Positions 1-12,183 of a DNA stretch of 64,000 nt are shown here, piece after piece. The notes beneath the pieces were generated by a model. It searched no databases. It had not been told where the DNA came from and was given only the letters and a program-made list of their open reading frames with translations. The stretch comes from Rugalucina vietnamica. Lineage: Eukaryota > Mollusca > Bivalvia > Lucinida > Lucinidae. The translations under genes were made by a program, and so were the position numbers. The DNA lies in the NCBI GenBank assembly GCA_964017185.1, contig OZ024871.1, forward strand, positions 28,930,488-28,994,487, given 5' to 3'. Every line of letters starts with the position of its first letter. The stretch's first letter is position 1.

Positions 1-700
1 ATTTTCCTTGATGCCATAGAACAATTCCAGCGGGTACGGCCAGACTATGCGGAGGACCTTGAACATTTCGCAGACCTTTTGGAATTAATGATAATTAATC
101 TTACAGAATCAGGTTAAGACCGAGATCTTTGAGACGGTTCATTTTATATACAGCTACAGAGAAAATTACCCCAGTCTCTGCTGGCGAGATACCACCGATG
201 GCTTTTCGAAAACAACATTACAGAATCGGTAGAAGCTTTAAAAACATGGGTAACTGAAGAATCGCGGTTCCAGATAATCGCTTCGGAAACAGTCAACGGG
301 TTGACTAAGCAAACCAGTGAGGTCCAGACGAATGAATCGAAACAGAATAGCATAGAACACGAAACATTCTTCATCAATACAAGAATCTGTCAGCCCGAAA
401 CGTCTTGTCAGGCATGTACAGGCCAACTGCCAAGTATTCAGTCTGAAGAGTGCATCGGAGCGTTGGGATATCGCCAAAAGATTTAAGCTTTGCTTTCGAT
501 GCTTAGCAGAAGGGCACGAAGGAAAAGCGTGCCGAAAAACTCGGAGATGTGGTAAAGATGGCTGCCATAAGGTACACCATAGGCTGCTGCATGTGGAAAC
601 AGGAACATGTAGGATAGGAGTTTCAGAATTAAAATCAGACACAGAACCAAAATTAAAACTTAACAATTAACTGCCGCAAGAGCGACAAGGACCGGAAGCT
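1..700 (+). pseudogene. Gag C-terminal part, BEL/Pao-type (decayed)
   Basis: The reading frame gives a run typical of Pao gag (the segment around LQRKLPQSLLARYHRWLFE). It is followed, after a frame change near 450, by a zinc-knuckle region: CFRC..H....C (CCHC) and then CGKDGCHKVHHRLLH, a second C/H cluster usual for BEL/Pao gag. An in-frame TAA at 115-117 and the frame change make it non-functional. Function of the family: nucleocapsid packaging of element RNA. Same lesions as the unit 2 copy at 32,417-33,110. Confidence 0.7.
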
Positions 701-1315
701 ACATCAGCATGTTACCTCACTTTCGGCATGGAGGGGAAGAAGTTTACAGGGCAGAGTTATTTCTATGACAGTCCAATCAAAGACGAAAATATGAATGCAT
801 GTTTCAATAGTGGAGTTACAGATAATGAAGGGACCAGGGCAGCAATGCCAAGCAAAACTATCGACAACCGAACACTATCATTAAACGCATACAAATCAAC
901 AAGAAGTGACTACGTACAGAAAAGGCTCATCGTTTCTATGGAGGGGAACCAGTCCTGCCTTCCCGTAAAAACTGTTAAACAGTAGACATATCGTAGGTTT
1001 AAGAAACACATCTTTCAAGTGACATGTCATTAGGACTATTTACCAAAGACAGATATACCATGGTTATCCGTGAGCGTCGTTGCTAAGACCTATTTGCATT
1101 TTATGGACATTTATGTATTTGACGTCATCCGTCTTAACTTGGATAACACTTTGATTGGAATCATTCCGAGACCATAACTAATAATCATTATTATATTTGC
1201 ATCAACATTGACATTTATCAATGGCTATCAAACGTTAATATTTTAAGTGAATACTTATGCGGTGTCATCGAAACAGTATAGGGTGACGTGAAATCATATT
1301 TTGAGCAGGGGAAAA

Positions 1316-1527
1316 TGGACAGACGAATATAATTGATGCTTTATTAATGATTACACTAATTGGACGTTACTTGTTATGCGTAACGTCAGTATATGAACGT
1401 TTTACGTTACGGTTGCTAAGAGCTAAGATTCGCCATTACTCACAGTACGTACATGTAGCATTCTTATTAAACTGAAAATTGGATTTCGTATCGTTTCGTT
1501 TCCACAATCGGGAAAATCGCCATTCCA
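1316..1527 (+). repeat. BEL/Pao 3' LTR (unit 1)
   Basis: Starts TGGACAGACG directly after the polypurine tract and ends CCATTCCA, giving TG...CA ends. It differs from the unit 2 3' LTR at about two positions. The bases after it (CCTTT) nearly match the five bases before the unit 2 5' LTR (ACTTT), a likely eroded target duplication. Confidence 0.8.
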
Positions 1528-2104
1528 CCTTTTTTTTGCTATGTAATTGCTGTGTATGCTACACGTCTACACATTTTTGATGATGCTTTCTAAATTATCG
1601 AGTTAGTAATTCTGAGTTTAAACATTATTATTAAGTGCTATATCATTTTATTGGATTTTAACATGTTTAAAGGGTTCAGAATATTAGACAACGTATCTTC
1701 ATGTTTAAGTGACCAATAGTCGAAGACAGACGAATTCGTGATGAGCCATTGCGGTTCTCTGATTCTTACCAAGATCGATTCTTAAAAAAAGATACTCTAT
1801 ATTTTATATTTTTTTATTTTTATATTTTATTATCTAGTTTCTTTTGCAGCTTGGTATGTCGTATTGCACAATTTGCCCACGTCATTGGCACATTTTATTG
1901 TAATTGAATTGTTGAATTTTGAGAGAATCAGGCATTGTTCCGCATGTTCACTCCAGATAAGAAAAATAATCAGGTTCAATTTTCAATACAGTCTGTGGGA
2001 TAGATCTGAGAAGAGCAACCTGTGCGTGATTGGATTCCTTAGAAGCGATAGATTAAATCATCTTAGATTTTCATTGTTTGAATCAAAGAGGTTACATAAA
2101 GAAA
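1528..2104. other. Non-coding, start of internal block M1
   Basis: No gene seen. From about 1,845 the sequence has a divergent relative starting at 6,961 (both contain GGTATGTCGTA and later AATCAGGCATTGTTCC), showing an older internal repetition. The unit 2 counterpart (33,946-34,806) carries an extra 279-bp foldback. Confidence 0.6.
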
Positions 2105-2910
2105 GGTACAAGTAGGCAAAGATCAGGAAAAGACGCAATCAGAAAAAGATTACCACTCCGAAAACCGAGGTGGGAAAAAACCAAACTAACAATCAGGTAC
2201 TTATACCATGAAACATATCGTAAGCCGAATGAGCAGCTATTTTCCCAATAGGTGGCCACTCAGTTACCTTAAATTAACTAAAAATATGAAAACATACATA
2301 AGGCGCAAACAAAAAGAACCACCACAGAAGTATCGACTTGGAACACACAGTTACTGGCGGGCTTAAACCGGTTTTACAGGTACCTAACCTCACCCTCAGC
2401 TACTGCAGTGGTTCATAACATTTAGTTAGTTCTTCGGTCCTCGTGGTGAATCTCTAACTAGTCAATGAATCATCAAGAACAAACAAATAAATCATGATAA
2501 ACATCCTGGTGAATCAAAAACCAGGACTCACAGATTGAGTAAGCTTCCCGACGATGGAGATCCCTGGGCGCCGAATAACCTACTAACTCCGGAGCAAAAG
2601 AAAAACACCAGTTGGACCCCGGTGGGCCAAGCAACAGACAAGTAGCTCCGGCCCCAACCAACTAAAATGAATAGCTTTAAGTCGGGGCCATCAGAGAGTC
2701 CGACCCACCGGCGTGCAATTAGATAGAGATAGGAAAATACAAACTAATTGCAAGCAATCCCTGAGGAGTGGAAAAATAAGAGCATTAAATGGATGTACGG
2801 GGAGACTTTTTAGGGCCGCCACACGGCACAACCACAAGAACTCTGATATAAAAAGGTACAAGTAGGCAAAGATCAGGAAAAGGCGCAATCAGAAAAAGAT
2901 TCCCACACCA
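2105..2910 (-). repeat. RT-element 3' tail, about 750-bp copy plus partial second copy
   Basis: Starts GGTACAAGTAGGCAAAGATC, the shared terminus (3' end, read on the minus strand) of the reverse-transcriptase element at 56,411-58,041. It runs through the 3' non-coding tail into the last RT codons (minus-strand TTGCACGCCGGTGG). It is then joined to unrelated sequence resembling the repeats at 5,149 and 6,484. A second copy starts at 2,855 and breaks off after about 50 bp. Unit 2 has two full 767-bp copies here. Confidence 0.75.
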
Positions 2911-4257
2911 AAAAAAGATACCTTTGGCGTTGTATTCAATTAAGCAAAACAATGAGTCGGTCACCTGTGTAATTATCTTATCCTTTACAAAACATATAAG
3001 ATGAATCTTTCTAAGAAAATTCTTGTACAAATTGATTAACCCATGTGTCGTAAGGACGCATCGATCAATTCAGGACAAAAAAAGAAAGAAAAAGAGCAAA
3101 GTGTGATTAAGAATCTACAGTTCTTAGCCCTGCGATAAATTAACCGCGCAATAATCATTTTGTACCAAACGCGCTAAAGATGCATGAATAGTACATTTTT
3201 TATTTCTAAACTATAGAGATAATAATTACCCCTTCGATTCTTTTGCAATGAAAGTTCGACACGCAAATGAACATCCGTTTAAGAGAATTTTAGGAGTATG
3301 TCTTTTGCAATGGTGAACGATGGATCACAGATACATGTCAATTTTTGAATGCCTAGTCACAACATTGCATAGGCTCGTTACAGTAACAGGTTATAGATCC
3401 ATCTGTTAATCCAATATGGAAACATCTCCGCATGAAAGCTACTCCAGATTTGCATCTAACATATAATAAAAATGGGGAAAATTAGGGTACGGTATATAAG
3501 GTATATCAGGCTATTATAACAGGTGCTAAAATGCATGATGTTGTGGAGAACATAAGTGATTTATGCAAAGTTACAGTAAAAGCAGCTTTATTATAAAACA
3601 CTTTGTGCAGACGGAGATATTTTCGTAATGGATCACAAATATAATTTCAGTCTTAATTTGAACAAGAAGTTGTCGGTGACAGATGAATAATCGTTTCCGT
3701 CCCGAAGTGCTGTGATTAATTCAACCGCTGAACCAGGGAAACATTGCATAAGATCTTTAATACACTTCCCTTCAAATGTGCCATAGACAGACGATGCCTT
3801 TACAACAAATATGGCCGGAAAGCTATATCAATGGGCTTATCTATAGGTATGTAAGGCTAAGCTTTCTGGACTTCGAGCTTAAAGGTAAAACTAACCGTTA
3901 CGGTTTCTCAGAAATAAAATTACTTTAAAAAATATATATCTAGATAGCAATATAAAAAGAACTGATTTCAGGTTTATCATTATGATATAAAAAGCTACAG
4001 ATGTAATTTAAACAGGTTTTCCATAAGTACAAAATCACGAACAACGTAAGGAAAAACATTGTCTGTCGTATTTATTCGTTCTGATGACCACATGTTTTTT
4101 TCTCATCATATCACTTGGTGTGAGATGGTCTTTCACTGAAAGAGATTTATCCGCGAGTTCTTAATTTAGATTTGCTATGTTAAGGAGGATTAAAACAAAA
4201 TAACCATAAAAGCAAACATTTACCAAATATCTGTTAGTAATACCACTTGTAGGTAAA
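2911..4257. other. Non-coding sequence of block M1
   Basis: No open frame or RNA gene recognised. It is nearly identical to 36,391-37,740 in unit 2, and more distantly similar to 7,195-8,630 and 12,950-13,300. Confidence 0.6.
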
Positions 4258-4830
4258 AGGGTACAAGTAGGCAAAGATCAGGAAAAGGCGCAATCAGAAA
4301 AAGATTCCCAATCCAAAAACCGAGATGGGAAAAACTAAATTAACAATCAGGTATTTATACCATGAAAATATATCGTAAGCCGAATGAGCAGCTATTTTCC
4401 CAATAGGTGGCCACTCAGTTACCTAAACTAAACTAAAAATATGAAAAGGTACAAGTAGGCAAAGATCAGGAAAAGGCACAATCAGAAAAAGATTCCCACT
4501 CCAAAAACCGAGGTGGGAAAAAACCAAACTAACAATCAGGATTTATACTATGAAACATATCGTAAGCCGAATGAGCAGCTATTTTCCCAATAGGTGGCCA
4601 CTCAGTTACCTTAACTAAACTAAAACTATAAAAACACACATAAGGCGCCAACATAAATAACATACATAAAACATACATAAGGAGCCAACAGCACAAAAAT
4701 GTTAAACACCAAGACAAAAAACAAAAAGAACCACCACAGAAGTATCGCCTTTGAACGATCAGTAATATAAAATCACTGGCGGGCTTAAATCGATTTTACA
4801 TGGCCATAACCTCGCCCTCAGCTTCTAAAC
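4258..4830 (-). repeat. Two tandem RT-element 3' tails (truncated)
   Basis: One copy starts at 4,261 (GTACAAGTAGGCAAAG) and runs about 180 bp. A second starts at 4,447 and runs to about 4,830, ending in the CCTCGCCCTCAGCTTC part of the tail. Both are 5'-truncated in element orientation. The matching pair sits at 37,742-38,310. Confidence 0.7.
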
Positions 4831-5655
4831 TCACACTTGGTGATCATTATCTTTACTCAACAAAGTATAGTTTTATTGAAATGTACTGTACGGTGTTTGG
4901 AGAGTACTGCTTGTCATTTTCGAAATTTTCATTGCCAAAATGTAGTAGCAACTAGCGAAAAATGCATTTTTTTCTTCGGCAAACACACGCAATGGGTATT
5001 CTTTCAAAGGTATAAATCAAAATTAAGCCTGGTAACCCCCACTATTTATTTGCTCAGTGCAATGACAATATGTTAAAGTATTATCTAAATAAAAATACGA
5101 AAACATATCAAGGCGTTTAAAATCACCATTACTTTACCTTTACTAGTGTTGTGCCGTGTGGCGGCACTAAAAGTCTCCCCGTAAATCATCCATAGTGCAG
5201 GTTATATTTTCTTTTTGGTCCTTTGAGATCAGCGACAGAAACTTATTATCGGTCAAGATTAATTTTCGTACCAATGTTTAATATATTTGGTCCCATTTAG
5301 ATAATACTAGTCTTTATATCGACTACCCTGTTGAAAGTTGCAAATTATCAGTATTTCTCTTTGGCTCCATATTGCCAAATCTAAAGGGTCACTGACGAGA
5401 CTTTAATAGTCGAAAACGCGTTATAGCTCAACCCCTTTCTCAATAATGTGTTTACTGCTCTTAAAGGATCTCATTTTTTTTTTATTTACTTTCAGTGCAT
5501 GCCTTAAATATATGTATTCAATACATTTGATGATGGCAAAACGTCACGTGAACTTCACATTCATTTCAGGAACTTGAGTACAATCTAATTCATCTAGTTT
5601 TAGGAATTGTCATTTTGCTGGTTAAAAACCAAAACACAATCCCAAAAAGACAATT
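4831..5655. other. Non-coding; includes an R3 interspersed repeat
   Basis: 5,149-5,200 holds GTGCCGTGTGGCGG...AAAGTCTCCCCGTA, a repeat also at 6,484, 38,634 and 39,408. About 5,268-5,490 (minus) is a copy of repeat R3, also at 15,459 and 58,480: CTACCCTGTTGAAAGTTGCA, then GGGTCACTGA. No gene seen. Confidence 0.55.
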
Positions 5656-5864
5656 GAGTCCTCCGTAAAACCACCCATCATTAATATTTATTTTATATTG
5701 ACCATTCAAATCTGCACATTAGCTAACGGTCAATGACGGTGACCAACACGTGGGTTAGACAAACAAACCAACACGTGCTTTTTACAGGTAAATACAGGTG
5801 CAAAAACACAATGTTTGTCTAAGGAAATAGGGGTGGGCGTGGCTATACCTTGCTGGCGGAGGAG
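5656..5864. mobile_element. Small TIR element (MITE C), unit 1 only
   Basis: A 209-bp segment absent from unit 2. Flanks are CAATT at 5,651-5,655 and 5,865-5,869, present once at the unit 2 empty site (39,138-39,142). Ends GAGTCCTCCG and CGGAGGAGT are imperfect inverted repeats. No coding content. Superfamily unknown. Confidence 0.75.
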
Positions 5865-5869
5865 TCAAT

Positions 5870-7297
5870 TCGTGGGATGCGATGTGAGGTCCCTAGAAAA
5901 ATATCAAGTGTAGAATATCCCTAAACATCAAGATAGAAGTTGATTTGATTTTTAGGATACAAAACGCATCTACTGTCAATGAAGCAAAACCATTATAATA
6001 AATTTTACCGATTAATCATCCAAAATATAAGACGAGTTGTATTTTATGAATGACAATGAAGCTTTCTTTGCTTCAACTGCTGCAACCCAAATAGACAGGA
6101 ACCTAATCTAATAAAAATTGAGATTCAAAGAATGACATAGTATTTCGCTAGTTGTAATTGTATAGACATAAACATGTTAGATCGTTGGAATTTTGTAGGA
6201 GCCATACTATCGACAACAGTTATTATGTTAAATTGGTAAATGCTTACATAGAATCCACACTTGATTAAAACTTCTAAAACCGCCCCTACATTTCAATTAT
6301 TATTTCAAACACGACATGTCGACTACTTTCACGCTCCAAAATAGGCCAACGTGTCATATACTATACCAGGGTCACTGATTAGGGTTCAGTACCCGCAATT
6401 GCGCAATATGGCCCATACTACCTCCCTTTGAACGTTTCGACTGCTACCAAAGGATCAAATTTTTATATTTTATTTGCGATTACTGCAGCTGGCGTGTGGT
6501 GGCCCTAAAAAGTCTCCCCGTACATCAATAATAGTGCAGAATAGTGCATATTATTTGTTTCTGTCCTTTGAGATCAGTAAGAATATTCAGAGTATCAAAA
6601 TATTTTAAGTTTAGAACATCTTCAAAATATGTTAAGTTTAGAACATCTTCTAAACATTGTTTCAATTTTTACCCCTAATTTTTTTCAATTTAGGCATGTG
6701 TCTTTGATGTAGACAACCCTTGTGTATTTGTTGTTTTTTTTAAAATTGCAGTATATTTATCTGGCTATCGTCGTCAGTTTACATAGGGTCACTGATGAGG
6801 GTTCAGTACCCGAAATTTCGCGATATGACCCATACTACCTCCCTTTTAACGTTTTTACTGCTTCCAAAGGATCAAACTTTTATATTTTATTTAGAAAATA
6901 ATAAACGATTTTTGAGCGTAAGTAAAGTAAGGATGATTCTTTAGCAAAAGTACTCTAGTTTTTGCAGCCCGGTATGTCGTACTAAACGATTGTTTTACAC
7001 CAATGGCAACAGTTGTGGCAAGAATGGTGACCTAATCGTAAAGTTTTGAAAGAATCAGGCATTGTTCCACATATTCACTCCAGATAAGGAAAATAATCGG
7101 ATTTAATTTTGTAGAGAGACTAGGAAAAGAAGCAAGGAATGATTTCGTCTTAAATTTTCATTCTTTGATTCAAAGAGGTTAGATAAAAAGGATAACTGTG
7201 GCTCTGTATTCAATTAAGCAAAACAATGAGTCGGTCGCCTAAGTTATTAACCTTATCCTTTTACAAAGCATATTAGATAATTCAATCTAGAACATTT
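5870..7297. other. Non-coding end of M1 and start of M2
   Basis: No gene seen. About 350 bp (6,088-6,435) is missing from unit 2, where the join lies at TTTGCTTTGAACG (about 39,345), apparently a deletion in unit 2. Short R3-like pieces lie at 6,365-6,480 and 6,783-6,900. Confidence 0.55.
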
Positions 7298-7755
7298 GAG
7301 CCGCCTCATGGAAAAACCAACAATCTGCATAGGCGAAAACAAAGACGCAGATCTGCTTCGCGGTAACCGCGAAGCTGATCAGCGCCTTTGTTTTCGCTAC
7401 ACGGATAGTACACTTCCTCTTCTTCTTAAATCCGAAATTTCAAGCTTCTAGCTCTTTTCTGTGCTTGTAAATTTTTTGTGCTGTTGGCGCCTTATGTATG
7501 TTTTCATATTTTTAGTTAAGTTAAGGTAACTGAGTGGCCACCTATTGGGAAAATAGCTGCTCATTCGGCTTACGATATGTTTCATGGTATAAGTACCTGA
7601 TTGTTAGTTTGGTTTTTTCCCACCTCGGTTTTTGGAGTGGGAATCTTTTTCTGATTGCGCCTTTTCCTGATCTTTGCCTACTTGTACCTTGTACAGGCCG
7701 GTTTGTGTCGGACCTGTTCGGAAACCACATTGTTGGTTTTCCCACGAGGTGGCTC
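7298..7755. mobile_element. TIR element of the GAGCC family (MITE A), unit 1 only
   Basis: TIRs of about 27 bp (left GAGCCGCCTCATGG..., right ending ...CACGAGGTGGCTC). The target duplication ATTT lies at 7,294-7,297 and 7,756-7,759, single at the unit 2 empty site near 40,190. It holds a 66-nt near-perfect palindrome at 7,332-7,397 and a nested RT-element tail. The same family is at 12,184-12,417 in opposite internal orientation. Confidence 0.85.
7470..7687 (+). repeat. RT-element 3' tail nested in MITE A
   Basis: A 5'-truncated copy reading toward the right end (...TTTGCCTACTTGTAC). It is flanked by CTTGTA at 7,464-7,469 and 7,688-7,693, a 6-bp target duplication. The related MITE at 12,184 has the uninterrupted sequence. 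Confidence 0.75.
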
Positions 7756-7759
7756 ATTT

Positions 7760-8637
7760 TCCTACAAATTGATTACAACATGTGACGCATCGATCAATTC
7801 AGAGATACATGTTTATACATTACAAGTAAAAAAAAAAGAAAAAAGGAAAAGAAAGTGAAAGTGATGTGTGATTAATAATTTACAATCCTAAGCAATGCTA
7901 TAAATTTACATCGCACTAATCATTTTGAAGAAAAAAAAAAAACGCATTAAAATGCATGAAGGGTACATCTTTCTTTATTTCTATAATATAGAGATTATAG
8001 GGGCTTCTAACATGAGACAACATTTCGTTTCAGTGAAAGTCCCACATGCAACTGAAAATTCGTTTAAAGAGATTTTTAGGAGTAGGCATTTTGCAATAGT
8101 GAACGATGGATCACAAATCACGGTCAGAGGTCGAAGGTCAAAGGTAACGTTGTTTCGTTGTCTACAGGCCTAAGGGTTCACGTGAGACACGTGTCAACTC
8201 ACAATTTGTGTCAAACTATCGCATAGTCACGTTACAGATTATAGATCCAACTGTGGATCCATCACACAAATGATTCCAGTCTTAATTTGAACAAGAAGTT
8301 GTCGGTGACAGATGAGTAATCGTTTCCGTTCCAAAGTGCTGTGATTAATTTAACCGCTAAACCAGGGGAACATTGCATAAGCTATATAATACACTTCCCT
8401 TCAAATGTGCCATAGACAGGTGATGCCTTCACAACAAATATACTAATATGACTGAGAACCTATATCAATGGGGTTATCTAAAGGTATGTAAGGCTACATT
8501 TTCTGAACTTCGAGCTAAAAAGTAAAACTAAACCGTTACGATTTCCCGGATATAAGAGAATTTTCAAAACATAATATACATATAAAAAGAACTGAGAAAG
8601 ATAACATAAGCATTTAACTTCAGGGTCTTAAATATAT
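7760..8637. other. Non-coding sequence of block M2
   Basis: Matches 40,195-40,990 in unit 2. No gene or RNA seen; short open frames here are not conserved between units. Confidence 0.55.
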
Positions 8638-11385
8638 GGACCACAACGTAAAAAACGTACCTTCAGACATTTTCGTAATAGAAGAACAATGTTACTTTGA
8701 ATGTACAATGATTCTAGAGTCTGCATATAATTCAAGTTATTTTGTGAGAAATGACCAATTTACAACTGTCGAGTCAGTTAAGATCAGTTTACCAAGTGTT
8801 ATGCGGTTGTGTAACGAATTCTTCGACACTAACTTACTTAAAATGAATTGCAGGATGTCAAGATCAATTAATTCTCACTGGTCTAAAAAATCATGTTGAT
8901 TGGACAAGCCATTTTTTCACAGTATAAGTTTAAATAGCCAAAAATACCCCCCAAAACAGGTGTTATACTGTCTCACTTGAAAATTGCTTCGTTTTATGTG
9001 TAAGGGGATTGAAACTGATACTTTATTTGCATATAAAATATTCTGTGGCTAGTAAGTTGCCATATTCCCTTTATTCTGCCGTTTATTTGAATGGGCTACG
9101 ACTATTTGTTTTTGAGTTATGCCATGATTACTAAAGCTGATGACATGTGCCAAAATGAGGTATTTTAAAGTGAGAAAAGTGAACTGCCAGATAAGTCAGA
9201 CTGTTACATCCAAAGGTACAAGTAGGCAAAGATCAGGAAAAGGCGCAATCAGAAAAAGATTCCCACTCCAAAAACCGAGGTGGGAAAAAACCAAACCAAC
9301 AATCAGGTACTTATACCATGAAACATATCGTAAGCCGAATGAGCAGCTATTTTCCCAATAGGTGGCCACTCAGTTACCTTAACTTAACTAAAACTATGAA
9401 AACACACATAAGGCGCCAACAGCACAAAATTTTTTTTTCAAACACCAAGACATAAAACGAAAAGAACCACCACAGAAGTATCGACTTGGAACGACCAGTA
9501 ACACAAAGTTACTGGCGGGCTTAAACCGATTTTACATGGCCATAACCTCACCCTCAGCTTCCGCAGTGGTTCAGTGATATACAAGAAATAAGAAAAATCA
9601 TATTACGAAAATACTAAACATGGATACCAACGTTTAACATGAATAACGGAAAGCAGGGTGAGCAGCTATTGAAGGTATTAGGTGGTCACAGTGCTAGCTT
9701 GGACAGAACAAGTAAAATACAGAGGGCTAAGTGAACAGCCAAATTATAATCGAGTGGCCACAAAGCCATGCAACATGAAACTCGTAATCGGAATAACTTT
9801 GATAAGTGTGAACCACTACAGTAGTACCGCCTTGGAACGGTCAGTTATAAATAACTGGGGGGCTTAAACCGGTTTTACATGGCCATAACCTCACCCTCAG
9901 CTTCTGCAGTGGTTCATAACATTTAGTTAGTTATTCGGTCCTCGTGGTGAATCTCTAACTAGTCAATGAATCATCAAGAACAAACAAATAAATCATGATA
10001 AACATCCTGATGAATCAAAAACCAGGACTCACAGACTGAGTAAGCTGCCCGACGATGGAGATCCCTGGGCGCCGAATAACCTACTAACTCCGGAGCAAAA
10101 GAAAAACACCAGTTGGACAATACTACTTCCAATGTGTTATAAACAATATTTGGACATACCTTATCGATAAAAATAACCAGTCGCGTGACTTACTTTTATC
10201 ACTGGATAGATATTTATATCCCAAATTACTGAGGACAATGTAACAAAAAAGTGTCCTGTCCGTAAGATGTCATTTCTATATGACGTCACATACTTCTGGA
10301 AGTTTAAATCACATTGGGAAATGGAGTCTTATGAACTGATAATTGTCATGAGAAAAATATTATACCAACGCCAATGACAATGTAGAATCAAAGAAATTAT
10401 ATGTTGGTCAAAAATGTCCTGTCCGTAGAGAAAAAATCTACAACAAAAAGTGCAAAATTTCTAAAACCAATGAACCCAGAACCATCAAATTTCACATGAC
10501 GCATCTTTTTATCAAAACACAACTTTTATTACAATATAGGGTGGAATGGATGAAAACTCTGGTTACCATGGCAACGGATAGGTCCCATAGGGTTAAAATG
10601 GTGAAAACAATGTTTTCTTATTTTCTAGCTAGCTATTAATCTGATTCTGTTCAAACTTATTCATAACCAGGATATACACACCAGCTTTAAGTATATTACG
10701 TTTCGGCCAAATCCGATTCCTAAGTAAGAAGTTAGCTCCCCTGTCTTAATTTTTCATGATTTTGAAGATGAAATAGAGTTTTGGATATAACGGAATTCTG
10801 TGGCACAGAATGATAAAAAGGTATATATTCCGAAACTGTTTAACTTACAGATTTCGGAAAAAGTGAAACAAAGCCAAGGGTACAACTTTAACAAAACAAC
10901 TCTGAAAACAGGTGAAACAAAAATTTGCTTCTGATCGTAGCTGAGACGAGTATGAACCGTACAGACGTCATTGTCCTCAAAAATGACGTCAAAGTTGCGT
11001 TATGCATTTCTACATGTTACTATAGCCTACGAATTCAATAAATTTACTTAAAACTGTTTAAACACTGGTCAGAACCTATTGTTTAGATAGAAGCATATCA
11101 ACCTTGCAGGCAATCTGTCAAAGTTATTTTGTCTATTTGTAATGCGATGCTTTTGCTATGGTTACAATCTAACGGTAGGTATAGGAAAAGTAAGTATATT
11201 ATGGGCTAACAGATACTCCAAATATCCAACATAAATATGTTTTTAAAACTAATTCATTTGGTAGCCCAGTGTTCAAAGATTACAAATACAGGGTTGTTTC
11301 AAAAACATTTATTACATGATTTTTCCGCTTTTTTGCCGCTCTCTACTGGTAATGTCCGAAGGTACATTTTGTCACGTTGAGGTTC
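8638..11385. mobile_element. 2.75-kb TIR element, unit 1 only
   Basis: The ends form an imperfect inverted repeat of about 34 bp (left GGACCACAACGT...GTACCTTCAGACATT; the right end gives the same with a few changes). It is flanked by ATAT(G), present once at the unit 2 empty site (about 40,983-40,987). No transposase seen. It contains RT-element tails (9,215-10,117). The remainder (8,640-9,210 and 10,118-11,340) shows no long open frame. Likely a non-autonomous DNA transposon. Confidence 0.75.
9215..10117 (-). repeat. RT-element 3' tails (two pieces) inside the 2.75-kb element
   Basis: The first piece, 9,215 to about 9,577, starts GGTACAAGTAGGCAAAGATC. The second, about 9,650-10,117, is degenerate at its start, then good from GGTTTTACATGGCC to AACACCAGTTGGAC. 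About 70 bp of other sequence lies between them. Confidence 0.65.
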
Positions 11386-12183
11386 ATATGTATTCAATAC
11401 ATTTGATGATGGCAATAGGTCACGTGAACATAATATACATTTTAGAAAAATGAGTACAATTTAAACCATCAAGTTTTACTCGTCATTTTAACAATATTTA
11501 GCTGACCGTTCCAATGTGGAGTTTCTTTTGTTGCTCCTTTAATATTTTGGTGTCGAATTTAGTTCTGATTGCCCGAGTTCCTGATTACTGCTTAGGTCTA
11601 ACTTACCTTTTTATATCAAGACATGATTGCGATAATTATTCGACGCAAAATTAAACACCGTAAAATGAGATTAATCGAGTGCTAGAGCATTATGCCCACT
11701 AGCGTCTGGTTGGTTTATCATATTCTTAAGTAGACAAATAAATACCCATGAGACATTATTCTGGACAACTTGTTCCTATAAAAGTCACGTCTTGAATTGG
11801 TCTCTTTCTATATACTGAAGCAAGACCAGACAGATAAATTAGCGCATACACTTGACATAATGAAAATGTGAACATTCATAATAGGTGGTCCCTAAGAGCA
11901 TTTTTGAAAATGAATAATTTTCTATAAATGATCTAATTGCACAATTCATTCATTTATAGAATTAAGCTACTTTCTACGTTTATATACCTTATGTTACTCA
12001 TGTTCAAGTGCAGCTTTTATGCCTAGCAGAACTAGTCATGTATACATGGGGTTTGAGATAAACTATGCCTGACCCTAATTCGATGCTACTCGAAGAAATC
12101 AGAAATTTATTTAAGGAGAGAAATTCAGATTTTTCGCAAATGTACTGGTCCGTTCATGAGACCTGGTATGAACTCTAGTATTT
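11386..12183. other. Non-coding sequence of block M2
   Basis: Matches 40,986-41,827 in unit 2 with visible substitutions and small indels. No gene recognised. Confidence 0.55.

Larger units (their letters stand above)
1..1527 (+). mobile_element. BEL/Pao-type LTR retrotransposon, 3' part (unit 1)
   Basis: The 3' half of the element seen whole at 31,256-33,945. It holds the end of gag, about 600 bp of non-coding or decayed sequence, and the 3' LTR. The polypurine tract AGCAGGGGAAAA lies just before the LTR at 1,316. It shares the in-frame TAA (115-117) of the unit 2 copy, so that lesion predates the duplication. The 5' part is outside the window. Confidence 0.8.
1845..6960. repeat. Internal tandem block M1 (old duplication)
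   Basis: Landmarks in order, each recurring in M2 and/or M3: GGTATGTCGTA (1,855), AAGCAAAACAATGAGTCGG (2,942), CGCATCGATCAATTCA (3,058), AGAAGTTGTCGGTGACAGAT (3,666), ATGTATTCAATACATTTGAT (5,514) and TATGAATGACAATG (6,045). It is diverged far beyond the unit 1/unit 2 difference, so this is an earlier layer of duplication. Boundaries are approximate. Confidence 0.6.

Noticed and set aside
2473..2888. Several 60-80-codon minus-strand frames in the RT-tail repeats (also at 35,389, 35,952, 56,824)
   Set aside because: They lie in the 3' tail of the RT element, vary with each copy's truncation and have no domain. Repeated appearance is due to the repeat, not to selection.
7332..7397. Strong hairpin considered as a terminator or CRISPR-type repeat
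   Set aside because: It is the core of a MITE in a eukaryotic locus, with no U-run context and no spaced array.
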